This document shows positions 1 to 11,100 of a stretch of DNA of 64,000 nucleotides, piece after piece. The translations under genes were made by a program, and so were the position numbers. Under the pieces are notes generated by a model. It worked only from the letters and a program-made list of their open reading frames with translations, did no database searches and was not told the origin of the DNA. This DNA is from Beaufortia kweichowensis (lineage: Eukaryota; Chordata; Actinopteri; Cypriniformes; Gastromyzontidae): NCBI GenBank assembly GCA_019155185.1, contig CM032808.1:11405607-11469606 (forward strand), written 5' to 3'. Every line of letters starts with the position of its first letter. Within the stretch, counting starts at the first letter, position 1.

Positions 1-217
1 TGCAGTCGTTGAATCCAGCCCAGCGTTGGAAATCAGGATAATCACCCTTGAACAGCATGTACTGGTATCCGGCATAGTTGGGCTTCTCGTAGGCCACATA
101 GCATCCACTTTCTACACGGATGGAGTTGCAGCGAGAAAAGTAGGACTGCATGTCTGCACAGTCTCCAGCGCACTCATAATGCCGACCCTGGAAGTTCTTG
201 TCTTCAAAGAAGGTAAT
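1..217 (-). CDS. Gamma-crystallin A exon 2 (partial)
   Basis: This exon is open from the CAG acceptor (218-220) to the left edge of the window. It encodes Greek-key motifs 1 and 2 in phase 0. The end of the exon, expected about 26 bases beyond the edge, is not visible. FQRWAGFND replaces the more usual RWMGFND. Confidence 0.93.
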   Translation of the reverse strand, partial: MTFFEDKNFQGRHYECAGDCADMQSYFSRCNSIRVESGCYVAYEKPNYAGYQYMLFKGDYPDFQRWAGFNDC

Positions 218-1058
218 CTGTGTGTGTGGATGGTTATAATAATAGGATTACAATAACAATATACATCTGATAGTTTTGTCTTTCAGCACACTGTTTTCTT
301 GATTTCTTTTTTTTTTAGCATTTAATATACTATTTGTGACCCTGCCTGTAAAAACCCAGCTAAAGTTTTTTTTTTGTGATTTACTTTTTTCTACTTAATA
401 TCATATACTGTAAAGAACATTCTGTGACAATATAATCTTGATATCGACTGAGTAAAGCCATGATGAAAATAGCAATTAGTGTTAAAGCAGTCAACTTTGT
501 TTAATTTTTTGCATAAAAAATATGATAAGTGTCAATAAAAAATTTATTTCAGTATTTTTCAAACATCAAATCTGATCAAATTTGACATTTACAGTGATAA
601 ACACATTACTTATTTTGTCAGTTTTTATGGCTCTTATTACTTTTTACAGTACTTTTTGCTTCTAATCTCATAATTTGAATTTAGAGACTTGATTTTAGAG
701 AGTTTTGATACTTTAGGCTGGATTTCACAGATGGGGTCAAATTTTTGTAGCAATGTATCTCAACATACACTAAAAGAATTCAGTAACGCTTGAATGCAGT
801 TTTTTTTGTTGTTGATTTTTTTTATTTTGCTTTCTGATACCAATGTTCGGTATTCTCCTAGATCTTTTTCAAACATTTGGTTACTTCATACTATTTTCAA
901 ACCTTAATTTCGCTCAGTTTTGCAACTACAAACTGTCATCTATATTCTTTGTTCAGTGTTTTTTATTTTAAAGATAATCGCATATACAGCAAGTTATAGT
1001 GTCTCGTATCCTAACTGAATTTTTAACCCCACCATCTATGGTAACTTACCTTTCCCAT
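1..1058 (-). CDS. Gamma-crystallin gene A, 5' part (exons 1-2; exon 3 off window)
   Basis: This gene encodes a lens structural beta/gamma-crystallin, a soluble refractive protein built from Greek-key motifs. Exon 1 (1050-1058) encodes MGK and ends at a GTAAGT donor. Exon 2 (217 down to the window edge) begins ITFFEDKNFQGRHYEC directly after a CAG acceptor and encodes the amino-terminal double Greek-key domain; 72 codons are visible of the usual 81. Seen motifs are SRCNSIRVESG, YEKPNYAGYQYML and FQRWAGFND. The match in wording is closest to gamma-S-type crystallins (ITFYEDKNFQGR, SRCNSI). However, the MGK start is that of fish gamma-M genes, so subclass is left open. Intron 1 spans 218-1049 and carries a short inverted-repeat transposon. 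The gene runs in the same direction as gene B, so this is a tandem array probably continuing to the left. Confidence 0.93.
334..742. mobile_element. MITE-like element in crystallin A intron 1
   Basis: The left end reads TGTGACCCTGCCTGTAAAAA and the right end, reverse-complemented, reads TTTGACCCCATCTGTGAAAT. Both ends continue into a shared CAGCxTAAAGT-like segment, giving imperfect terminal inverted repeats of about 32 bp around some 400 bp. No coding capacity is seen. A better-preserved relative with the same termini lies at 37510-37754, so this is a dispersed non-autonomous DNA transposon family. The family name cannot be given from the sequence. Confidence 0.7.
1050..1058 (-). CDS. Gamma-crystallin A exon 1 (MGK)
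   Basis: Three codons ATG GGA AAG are followed at once by GTAAGT (1049 downward). This tiny first exon is diagnostic of vertebrate gamma-crystallin genes and is far too short for ORF detection. The TATA box lies about 46 bases upstream of the ATG. Confidence 0.92.
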
Positions 1059-1103
1059 TGTGTCTGTTCTCTGAGTGGACCAAACCATTTCTGAAGTCAG
1101 GAC

Positions 1104-1112
1104 CTCTTTATA
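1104..1112 (-). promoter_or_regulatory. TATA box of crystallin A
   Basis: TATAAAGAG on the minus strand lies 46 bases upstream of the ATG, which puts the expected transcription start near 1080. Gamma-crystallin promoters classically have a TATA box at this spacing. Confidence 0.8.
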
Positions 1113-1160
1113 GACCCGACATGGATCAGGGCTTTTGTGTGTGACTCACAAAACTCTCTC

Positions 1161-1167
1161 GTCAGCA
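1161..1167 (-). promoter_or_regulatory. Half-MARE-like site upstream of crystallin A
   Basis: TGCTGAC on the minus strand, about 50 bases upstream of the TATA box, matches a half MAF-recognition element. Lens gamma-crystallin promoters are known to be driven by large MAF proteins together with SOX and PAX6. Assignment here rests on motif and position only. Confidence 0.4.
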
Positions 1168-1640
1168 CATTGTGTTCAATAGAGTTCACATAACTGTAAA
1201 TCTAGCGGCACATGCCCTCCTTTGTGTCATTGCAAGCTTTTTCACCCCTCTCTCACTAGACAGCATCACTGCACTTTTTAGTGTGTGACAAAAAAGTTGC
1301 AAACTCTGCTTTTTAGGACTTTACATGTGTATCATTAACACATTAATGTTATGTTTGTATTTTAAGTTGGCATTTGAATCTGAGTACATGTTGTTGATAG
1401 ATTTGTCCTCTCAAATGGGCAGGAATGTTTAAAGCTTTTTGTTGTTTTATGTTTCGAAATGAGATCAGATTGGGATTTGGCTAGGACCTTACATACAAAC
1501 TTTTTTATGTTTGTTGGGCTCTAGATAAGTACTTTACTTTAAACATCTGGAAAGCTAGGCAAACCCTCAACTTCGTGTTTTTTGTTACAATTGAAAATGA
1601 AACAAAGAAATGAATACATACTTTAATGACTTCAAATGTC

Positions 1641-1646
1641 TTTAAT
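1641..1646 (-). terminator. ATTAAA polyadenylation signal, crystallin B
   Basis: ATTAAA on the minus strand lies 23 bases after the stop codon, and a second ATTAAA follows at 1622-1627. Gamma-crystallin mRNAs have very short 3' UTRs, so these positions are plausible. No cleavage site can be seen directly. Confidence 0.55.
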
Positions 1647-1668
1647 GGTAATTATAAAAAGGCTTCGT

Positions 1669-1947
1669 TTACATGAAACTGCTTCTCATTCTTCTAAAAG
1701 AGCCGATCATGGGATTCATGCAACCCCAGTCACCGCACGCTCTGTACTCGCCGGGCCGCAGGAAATACTGACGTCCTCTGTAGTTGGGATGCTCATAAAA
1801 GATCCAGTAGCCCTCCATAATGTTACTAGAGTAGATACCGTGGTAGCCAAAGCGGTCGTAGGCGTTGGGGCAGTCGTCTGTGAACTCCATCATGTGTCCG
1901 TACATTTCAGGTCTGTTGTAGATTCTCATGCGGTAAGCTCCTCTGTA
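1669..1947 (-). CDS. Gamma-crystallin B exon 3
   Basis: The exon runs from a CAG acceptor (1948-1950) to a TAA stop (1669-1671), 92 codons plus stop. It encodes Greek-key motifs 3 and 4, with the hallmark YWIFYEHPNYRGRQYFL and the closing GSFRRM. Confidence 0.96.
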   Translation of the reverse strand, partial: YRGAYRMRIYNRPEMYGHMMEFTDDCPNAYDRFGYHGIYSSNIMEGYWIFYEHPNYRGRQYFLRPGEYRACGDWGCMNPMIGSFRRMRSSFM

Positions 1948-3338
1948 CTGTTTTGTGAGAAGAAAAACCAGCAGTTAGAGAAACCAGTAGTCAAGTCAAC
2001 TTAGGGCATGAGAGCAACCAGTTGTCAGAACATTAGGAAGGCAAAACCAAAGCTCTGAATTCTTGATGTTGCTTTTGAGACTAAAGCCTTTGAACATGAC
2101 TCCTTGCTGTAAATGTGCAACTTTCAAAGATTTCAAGTAGACGTTTAGTCATTTTGTCGAAGCAACTCTAGTGACAGTGTAATGATTCTTCCACTGCCAA
2201 AAACCGAGATGAATGGAATTATGATGAGCATTGGAGTGTGTCTTGCTCCATTTCAAATAACTCAATCTCCTGGTGGACCTGCGAACCTGTTATTTTCCTG
2301 CATATATGAATTACTTCAAAGGGCTTATTGATTGACGTTGCTTTTTTTAAGACTTTGTGGAATAAAACCCATCAGTTTGATTGACTTACTGGGGGGAACA
2401 TCTGACAAGATCTGATGCAATTGTTGAAGCCCATCCAGTGGTGAAAGTGAGGATACTCCCCACGGCCCAGGATGTACTGATAGCCCATATAGTTGGGCTT
2501 CTCGTAGGCCACCCAGTGACCTCCCATGACCCGGATGGAGTTGCAGTAGTTAAAGTGGTTGTAGGTGTCAGGACAGTCTCCAGAGCACTCATAAGAGCGC
2601 CCTTTGAAGTTGTAGCCTTCGTAAAAGATGATCTGTAAGAATTAGAAAATATTAAACCAGATTCTAAATTGTCCATTTTGTCATTAATTATTATTCTGAC
2701 ATAGAGAGATCAATCTAGCTGAACCTTCAGGGAAAATTTCCTCAAAATATAAAATTATCAATATATCAGAATTTTTTAGACAGTATGTTTGATTTAATAT
2801 AAATGCAGTTCTGAGACTGCTAATGAAAAGAATTCAATAATGTTCTTTACAATGTGTGCAATATAATTTGTGCATAATCTTTATGAAAAATAATCATGGT
2901 TTAATTATAGTAAAATTATAATAACTTGTTTTACAAACAAAAATCATGGTTAAACTTTTGGTTGGCAAAACCATTTCGAATTTGTGGTTACCATGCATGT
3001 TTTAACTATTATTTGTAATAAAGCCATTGTTAATTTTTGTGTTTAATTTTTTAGGTATGTCAAACAGCCAGTCTTATTCTATACTGTGAAAAAACTCATT
3101 AAATATAGGACACAATGTACTGAATTAATTTGAAGGAATTCCATATTGATTTTTACAGCTGATTTACCTGTATTTAGAATTTTGCAGTGCATTGAATTAA
3201 ATTTAAGGGTTAATGGAAATGTTTGTTAAATTAGCAGATAGATAGTAATTTTTTTCTTGTCTTTTTTACAATGTACAATTTAAAAATATTAGTTTTACGG
3301 CTAGAAATTGAGCCACATTTGGGTCCTACCTTTCCCAT
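1669..3338 (-). CDS. Gamma-crystallin gene B (complete, 3 exons, 176 residues)
   Basis: This is a complete lens gamma-crystallin. Exon 1 (3330-3338) encodes MGK. Exon 2 (2390-2632, 243 bp, 81 codons) encodes the amino-terminal domain starting IIFYEGYNFKGRSYEC and ending RSCQMFPP. Exon 3 (1669-1947) encodes the carboxy-terminal domain starting YRGAYRMRIYNRPEM and ending MIGSFRRMRSSFM. All junctions are phase 0 with GT-AG borders, and the total of 176 residues is normal for the family. Four Greek-key motifs are recognisable, including YNHFNYCNSIRV and YWIFYEHPNYRGRQYFL. Methionine is less dominant than in typical fish gamma-M crystallins and tryptophans are retained (HWV, HHWMG, YWIFY, DWG), so it lies between gamma-S and gamma-M in character. 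It stands upstream of gene A in the same orientation. Expression is expected in lens fibre cells. Confidence 0.96.
2390..2632 (-). CDS. Gamma-crystallin B exon 2
   Basis: This is exactly 243 bp, the standard gamma-crystallin exon 2 size. It is bounded by TTACAG upstream and GTAAGT downstream and encodes Greek-key motifs 1 and 2. Motifs include FKGRSYECSGDCPD, CNSIRVMGGHWVAYEKPNY and HHWMGFNNCIRSC. Confidence 0.96.
3330..3338 (-). CDS. Gamma-crystallin B exon 1 (MGK)
   Basis: ATG GGA AAG is followed by a GTAGGA donor, identical in coding sequence to exon 1 of gene A. The context CACC-like bases before ATG are CTGGAACC. Confidence 0.92.
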
Positions 3339-3400
3339 GGTTCCAGATCAGGAAAAAAATCACGTCGTTCTGCCGTACTGCCATACACGTCCCCATGGAC

Positions 3401-3408
3401 CTTTTATA
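3401..3408 (-). promoter_or_regulatory. TATA box of crystallin B
   Basis: TATAAAAG on the minus strand lies 63 bases upstream of the ATG. It is the counterpart of the TATA box of gene A and supports B being a functional gene. Confidence 0.8.
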
Positions 3409-3455
3409 GTCTTCTACAGATGTATAGACACTGCTGCCTATACACGTCACATAGA

Positions 3456-3549
3456 CTAGAGTTTACCTTTGAAAACGTAACAGACCATTCCTATTATTTC
3501 TCTAAAGACAACTGAAGCTCATTGTTTCCGAATGCTAGAGTTTACCTTT
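3456..3549. repeat. 15-bp direct repeat upstream of crystallin B
   Basis: CTAGAGTTTACCTTT occurs at 3456-3470 and again at 3535-3549, in the same orientation and 79 bp apart. On the gene's strand the unit contains GTAAAC, a forkhead-like core. It lies 50-140 bp upstream of the TATA box, so a promoter role is possible but unproven. Confidence 0.5.
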
Positions 3550-6500
3550 ACAAATTCCCCTCACCTCATGAGCCTTACAAGCCCACAGGACCTCGTTCAA
3601 TTCACAATCGCCTACAAAAAGAGCAGGTGGCATTGTAACAGGCCTTTTCAGCATATGACACAATTATCTTTAAATACATGAAGTGTCATCTGATTTGAAT
3701 CAAATTAGATTTCCCTCCTACCGTATGAAGTATGATTCCTAACTTCATAGCTTGGTTTCATTTGAATCGTAACTTATTTCAAAGACAGTAGATAAAAGAA
3801 CATTGCATCACAGATTTTTTAAACCCTATATGGTGGTTCTCTATAGATTCGTTTTTGATGTCATCATCAGTCACGCAATGACAGGGAAACACAACTGCCA
3901 CATGCTGTGAAAGCAAATAAGCTGAGCCAAAGCGACAGACATTTTGTCATCCAGTTGGTCCGGAGTTTATTGTTGAATTATTTATTTTTAAATACCGACA
4001 CCACAGAGCATCACAGGGGAGTGATTTCATCACAGTACACAATATACTACATCTGGTCTCTTTTTTCCCTGCCATGTGCGGTTTCAGGCTGCACGCCTAA
4101 GCAAATCTGACAATATTGCTTGTTCTGGAAGGTGTTGACATAACCTTCCACAATACGTTCCATAGCCTGAAGATCGGCACTGATGCAAGGCCTTCATATA
4201 GCTGCATTGAGATGGCTCATGCATTTTATGTGTATACGTGTTTGTTTCAACTCCAGGACAGTAGACTTTGGCGTGTAAGCAAACTCTCAGCTGACAGTCG
4301 ATAGGCCAAAGAGGGCTGCCCTTGTGTTTTTATTCCTTTCAAAGCTGAGCTTTACTCTCTGCATCTCTCTTTCATCAAGATGAGGAGCGGCGCTCTGTTT
4401 TGTGTATTGTTTTGTGCCCTACGCTGTTTTTATTCAGCTTTGGATAACAATAGCCATAGTGTTCTTTGATAACCACCCTGGCATTGTATTAAACCACTTA
4501 AAGTGAGAGAATTTGAATCTGTCAATCCTGATAAAAAGGATTGACAGAGAATGTGATGGACAGAGAATGTGATGTGACAAGAATTAATGTGACAGATCTT
4601 TCTAATTATGTATTTTATATTGATACAAATATTTGTCACTTTATTGGTGTCAAACGTGCCATATCGCTGGTTAAAAATGATCTTTCCGTTCTTCTTTTTA
4701 TCCCGTTTTAGTTGGCGATTACTGTACCACATGTACTCCGCACTACAGGAGTGGTTCTCTCACATCACAGGCTTGCAAATAGTAATCTTGAAAGCACTAC
4801 AAAACATTTCTTCCCCACATGGGGCGGAATACTTCAAATAAGCCCAAGCTTTTTCTCTTGGTTCCCCTGGAGAACAAAAAGCCAACACTTAAGATCTTTT
4901 GCTTCCTCTATGGTTGAAAAAAGAGATAGAGAGAGATGCTTTGGACACAGGCAGAGATGAACACATGACATTTATTTATATTGTATTTGTGTGACTTAGA
5001 CATGGACACAATTTTTATGCATTTTACAATTTTGCATTTCTAAATATAAGCATTTACATAATTTCCTCTGTGTTTTTTGTCATTTTAAGTACACTATGGT
5101 TCTAGGACAAAAGCAAGGCCCTGTGAGTGACAGCTGCTGCCGCACACCGTATCTCTCCAATTAGCCTTGGGTTTGTACAAACGTTTCTTAATCTGCTGTC
5201 GAAGTCAGTGTGATGTAGTTGGCGAGCCAAAGCCTCCCGTGTGAGGAAGAGGAAGACGAGGACCCTTTAGCTGGGAGATCATCCTCCTGTTTTTGTGCGG
5301 TCCGTGTCTGTCCCTGCCAGCGCACGAGCTGCGCTATCGGCTTTACCAGACGGTGCCAGCGCTCGGCGGCCGCTCTGAACGATTGCCATGGATGCGTCTG
5401 ATGTGCTCCATCTTTTTTTTTGGAAGACAATTAAAAGAGAAAATAGTGGTGGAATATACACTGAGGCATGGAGGGAATGCATGCAGTTATTATTTCGTTT
5501 AAAGTTTGTTTACATGTAGACACTATTTAGTCTCAGGCATTTCATAAAAACTTTTCTCGAACCCCAACGTAGATTCTCAGCCAAAGCAGAGACCCCCAAT
5601 AACAACTGCCTTGAATATAATATTCAGCATTTAAAAACAGGTAAAATAGTTACAAATTTCCTGACAAAAGTAAAGAAAATTATATATCTACACATCTTTA
5701 TGAAAAATCATGGTCCTAGAAGATTTATTGATGCGTTTAGTATCAGAATAAACCTATCATGAGTGTTGTTTTTTTCATTAAATTCAGGTGGTCCTCAACT
5801 TTCTTTTCACAAGTTTTAAACTTAAATCTAATATTCACACGCTCGCATCCAATCCCAACCATGAGTATGCATTATCGGCTGCTAGGTTTGTTCCCCCCCC
5901 CCCATTTTAACTTCCTTTCAGGTAAAGCCGAACAGTCCGATCATCTCACGTGATGAATCCCACACCATCCCATAGCTCAGACTTTAAAGAGAAGGTTTCT
6001 TGATCCGCCCTCTTTTTAAAAAGCACTCTCTGTATTTACTGACACATGACAAAAAATCTCAGATCTTTTCATCTCCTCTTTTAGAAGGAGGAATCACCTT
6101 ACAATGCATCCGTGTGTTTAAGGCAGGGGCTGGCAACAACACACACAACTTCAATGGCGCCCCTGAACACACGGGGAAAAGTGCAGCAGAGCTGCCGATC
6201 TACCCCAACCTTTCTATAGCCTTAAATATATAATCACATACCATGCCATTTTTTGCTTCTTTAAATTTGCCATCAAAGCAAATGTGTTCTGACAACAGTT
6301 AGTGACAAGGGTTCCAAAGGAAAAGAGGAAAGTCGGCTGTATCACGCCATATCAATTATTGATTGTGAGGCTCTCGACCAGAGAGAGATAGAGAGAGAGA
6401 CTTGTCATAATGAAATATGTGATTTTTAAAAAATAAAAAAATAATAGATAAAGGTCGTTCTCATTGTTGTGAAGACTTATGAGTTTGATTGACAGTCTGC

Positions 6501-6680
6501 AAATTCTCTTCGTTCACTCGTAAAGGAGATCAAAAAGCAGCTCTTCTTTTTGCCCAAGGCCACTTGCAATTTATTTAGAAGCCTTGTGCTTGTGTCCCAG
6601 CAGGTATCAGAGCTAAGCCGAGCCACTCAGGATAATCACAACTTTAAGGTGTCTGTCCTGCAATATAATTTCCTTCTTTC
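3550..6680. other. Intergenic DNA, no gene recognised
   Basis: No exon-like sequence with family resemblance and flanking splice signals was found on either strand. The stretch is AT-rich apart from a CpG-rich patch at about 5290-5400 (containing CGGCGGCCGC) that is open in several frames at once, a sign of base composition rather than coding. Small poly-C and GA runs occur near 5895 and 6382. Confidence 0.6.
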
Positions 6681-6720
6681 TATGTGTGTGTGCGTGTGTG
6701 CGTGCGCGCGTGTGTGTGTT
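6681..6720. repeat. GT/GC microsatellite
   Basis: An impure (GT)n run with GTGCGC interruptions, about 40 bp long. Confidence 0.85.
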
Positions 6721-8257
6721 GTTAAATTGATGTAGCCATGAATCTAGAATCTTGGTTGGTTTAAGATATACAAAACATTTATGGACATTTTTATTTTTTT
6801 TAATTTTGTAAAGGAAAAAAGCAAAGCAAAGAAATATTTTTTTATCTTTCTTAATTGTAAGTTACTAGTCAAATAAGTAAATTCATGACATTACAAGTAA
6901 TGTCATCACAATGTCATCTTTATACAGAAGGCCCTCGTTTACTTGAGTCCTTGAAGATGCTCTTTGATGCAATTTGACTTTTACTTAAATGCTGATAATA
7001 TCATTTATTATAAAAAAAGAGAAAATGCAAAATAGAATAATTTTGACTGCCATCTCAGATTTTGGTATAGTAGGTACATCCTGGCTACCCCCCTTTTATA
7101 TGTATATATTGCCACTTTCCTCTAATTTCCTCATTTTTATGGTAGCATTGTCATAACTGATTTGGGACGGGTGCCGACATTGATTATTTGTCTGTTTTTG
7201 AGTTTTTAAGTGTAGCATAAAAATGCAATTGATGATAGTGGAGGAAGCCACTCTGCTTTGTAAGCGGCAATAAATAAGACTGTTTATTTCAAAGGGATGC
7301 AGCAGTTCTTATGAGCAGTTGAGGCTTTAAGAAAAATAGGGCATTCATATGGGAGCAAGTGAAGGCATGAGAAAAGAAAAGAAAATAGACAGCAGTGTGA
7401 AATTTCTTTTGAGTGGTTTGAAATGAAGTAGCGTTTGAAATGAATTGTTTTGTTCACCTTCCTACCGCTGCAGCATATCTCTTAAAGAGTGTTTGAAAAA
7501 CGTTACATACTGCATTAATAATACACAGGAGGATGCTTAATGGGGTGTGTGACTCGTCCCTGTATCGATAATGATGAAACTGTACTGATGAAACTGTTTA
7601 CCCCTTTTTAACGCCCAAACATGCTGCAGTTTCCATCTTAACTTTATCGTGTAAATGCCTTAAGTCTTGTTCATTTACAGTAGAATATGATAAAAGGAAA
7701 AATTGTAATGCAGATTGAATACATAGCAGCAACAACAACAAAAAATAATGAGAAAAAGTCAGAAGCATATAATTGCCATATGCTTGAAAGTATTTTTTCT
7801 CTCTTTCTCCCTATACACAGTATATACACACATTTCTTTTATTTTACTTGTGACGAGTCTTTCAAATTATACCCAGGCAATATACAATGTAACAAAACAT
7901 ATAAATATCCTTAATGAATTATAGATTTATTGGTAAGTAGTATGTTTAAGTAGTATTTAATATACATTAAAGGTGCATTGTAGGCACCTTCTGTAACAAT
8001 AAGTTTGTCGAGATAAAATGATAAAATGGGTTTGGTTGCAAAACATTTAGATAATAGGCATGTCTGGATTACAAGGAATGTTTATTAACTAATCAAACAT
8101 TATTGTTATTGTTATTATTATTAGAATTATTATTAATTATTAGAATTTGAATGAATTAAATTACAATCAATCAAATGAAATGCAACCAAGAAGGAACTTT
8201 TCAATTGTTTCAACCATATTTATTTAGCACCACTAGAGTGCAGTAGAGATTTAAATG

Positions 8258-8261
<4 letters not shown>
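6721..8261. other. AT-rich intergenic DNA, nothing recognised
   Basis: I see no gene, no clear repeat family and no GC-rich patch here. Short open frames are scattered on both strands and have no protein-family resemblance. Confidence 0.6.
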
Positions 8262-8343
<82 letters not shown>

Positions 8344-8396
8344 CTCGCTCTTTCTCTTTCTTTCCCTTTCTTGCTCTCTTTTTCTCTCTCTCTATT
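8262..8396. repeat. CT microsatellite
   Basis: About 80 bp of perfect (CT)n is followed by a degenerate pyrimidine-rich tail to about 8396. It is one of several long CT/GA arrays in the window. Confidence 0.95.
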
Positions 8397-9240
8397 CGTA
8401 AAATAATTCCTGGAAGAAGTGTTCAGACAGATATGTATTTACTGGCTGTGTCAGTCATCTCTGTGCTCTAAATCCTATCAGCTGCGGCAGGTGCTGTGCT
8501 GGGCTCAGACTGAGACGCAGGTCATTTTAAACAGCTGCTGACCTAAAGCACAGGCCACACACACTCTCTCTATTATACAAACAAAGCTATCTGCACACAC
8601 ATGCACATATGAAAAAGCTTTTTGTCTTGGTTTGGGAACATTCTGGTGTGTTGTACGGTATGTGAGGATACCTGGACAGTTTAGTTTTAAACTGCATATT
8701 AAGTTGTAGTAATGTGTTTTTTAATCAGTGATATTAAAGCAAATCTATAAATCTATAAATGAATAAAAGGTTTCTCCTGTAAAGCTGATCTTACACAAAA
8801 CCAGAAATAAAACATAGTATGTAAAACTAAACACATTACAGTATGCAAATATAAATGCTTTAATAAGTTATGTTATCAATAACTAAATAAAATAAAAACA
8901 GTTATTTGGTATGTCAATGTTTGTATTATTATTAATATGTTTGGTTGGATTGTTTTTAAATTTGTTAAAATGTAAATGTCAACATCACACAGCCTGAAAT
9001 TAAGAAATAGAGGAATCACAGCTAATGTTGCTACCCATGCCACAGTGTAAATTGCAAAAAAAAGATACAACGCTAATTTAAACATACCGTATTCTGAGTT
9101 CTTGATTGGTTTAGCTATTCTTTTTAATAATAGCTTGCGTGCACAGATTTATTTGATGTCCCTAATGTTTGCATGCAATGCCATCACTTCTATTCTCTCA
9201 GATCCCAGTTATACTGATAAAAGCATATGATTGAATTTGA
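8397..9240. other. Intergenic DNA, nothing recognised
   Basis: This is AT-rich sequence after the CT array. A short GC-richer piece at 8460-8560 contains an E-box-like CAGCTGCGGCAGGTG segment but has no other support. Confidence 0.5.
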
Positions 9241-9830
9241 TTTAGAGCCGCATATCCTGCAGATCATTTAAAAGGCCGACACCAGTCTGGGTCACGACTG
9301 CCTGTGTAAGCAGAAGCCGTTTCTCAGCAGGTGAGCTGGTTCAAACTTAGAGATTGTTTGAATGTTTCTGAGATGCCCGAAGATTCGAGAGTGACTCAAA
9401 GCAGCCTCCCTTGATATGCCTTCAGGTCCTCGGAGGAGATCACCAAATTAATAAAGGCAGGGAAATAACACCAATTCCCACCATCAATACTACGGTTCTT
9501 ATTCTTTTCGCTTTTAACTTTGTTTTTCGCTTCTTCTTGCTCTTTCTCTATTCCCTCCCATCGCACTGTTGTTTTCTTAGTATGTTTTTCTCTCGTTCTT
9601 CCCTTTCTGTCGCTGAGCGCTGCAGCCACTTTCAAAGGCTCGGCTGTCACGCGCAGGCTTTGAGAGCTAGTTTAATTTTTAACGTACATGTTGTCAGGGT
9701 GCCGTCAGACGTGATTGACAGGTTCGTCCCAGAGCAGCCCTGCTTGGCAGGCTGGTGTCTTTTGTCAGAGACAGCGCAGAGAAGCTACAAAGAAAGCAGA
9801 AGAGCAGGAAAAAACAGACATAAATAAAAC
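9241..9830. promoter_or_regulatory. Candidate non-coding regulatory patch
   Basis: A GC-richer segment stands between AT-rich flanks, and open frames occur in both orientations without family resemblance. That pattern fits a non-coding element better than an exon. The longest frame here (138 codons, plus strand, 9411-9827) is low-complexity and hydrophobic with no recognisable domain. Confidence 0.3.
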
Positions 9831-11100
9831 ACAACCCCCCACTTACACTTTTCAATAGAGATTCAATTAAATGAAACTTAACGCCGAGCTTTTTCATATA
9901 CGGAAAATGGACTTGATATTTTCTTTTGTTCTAAAATTGAGATCCAGTTCAGAGCGACAGCGGCAGAGAACGTAGGTGGTGAGACCAAAGATATCAGTGC
10001 TTTTTTGATTTTATTGCAATATGAATAACCAAAAGGAAAGAAGGCTTGCGTGCAATAGAAAGTAAAGGGATGCTTCTTCTTGTATGTAAAGGGACACAAT
10101 GGGTAGCATATTCCATATGATATCACTGCACTGGCGTTATTTGTTTCTAGACAGAATAGCAACCGTAACATCACCTAAGGCAACTTTGAACATCAACAGA
10201 GTCCAGAACAAATACAGTACAAACATTGATACTCAACCTATACTGTATATCTTTCGCTTACATAAGCACTTGTGTGCATTGCCCTAGATGATCTTTCTAA
10301 GCAAACAGAAAGAATCACAGATGTGGTGTATTTACAGATAAATTTCTCTTTGTATCTCCCAGTCCGGCGAGATGAAGACGTGAGGCTCCTCTAGTGTAAA
10401 CCCAGAGCAGGACATTCTTTGGAGTGTCAGAATTCTGACAGGACTGCCGCAAGCCAGTTCATCTCTGCGTATGTATCCACACTAGCCACAGCTGTTTGAG
10501 AATAAAAAGATCAGGCCATGAAGTTCCCAAATCTACTTAGAACAGTACAGTGCAGATCTTGGACATTTCACGCGTGGGATTAGCATCATTTAACATTTTT
10601 TTTGAAGAAGAAATGAAAGCAACAAAATATAATTTCCATTTAATTTCCACATTTATTTAGTAAGAAGTTTTAAAGTTTATAATAAACATGTTTGGGAATA
10701 TTGAAATTGTTCTTTTTAACGTGAAATGTCCAAACACTGGCAACAAATGTGATAACATTGTAGCAGAATAGTGATTCCAGTTATTTATATTCTAGGGGTG
10801 TAAAGAGTTAGATTTTGTTGTATAAAAAAACGTATTTAAAAAAATATCTTTAGCACAGTTTGCCTTAGCAAGATGACTCTTGACATATTCAATAAACAAC
10901 CCCTGCACCTTTTGGAAAACTAAACTTAAAGTTATTTTTAATGCATGTATTCTTCAAGGGTGCCTTGTGCCAGTTTTTGGGGGGCCACACATGATCCCCT
11001 GCACCCTGTGCTGGGTAGGTGTACATTTTTTTCTTCTGCCAGCATCTTTTAAATAAAAACACATCTTGCATTTGATAACGGCTTGACATTTGACAGTATG
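9831..11100. other. Intergenic DNA, nothing recognised
   Basis: There is mixed AT-rich sequence with a moderately GC-rich island at 10340-10510. No gene, no RNA gene and no repeat family could be supported. Confidence 0.5.

Noticed and set aside
1636..2004. 122-codon plus-strand open frame
   Set aside because: It is antisense to exon 3 of crystallin B, whose protein is clearly a gamma-crystallin domain.
2381..2638. 85-codon plus-strand open frame
   Set aside because: It is antisense to exon 2 of crystallin B.
9411..9827. 138-codon plus-strand open frame
   Set aside because: It is low-complexity and Phe/Leu-rich, with no domain, no splice context and a competing frame on the other strand.
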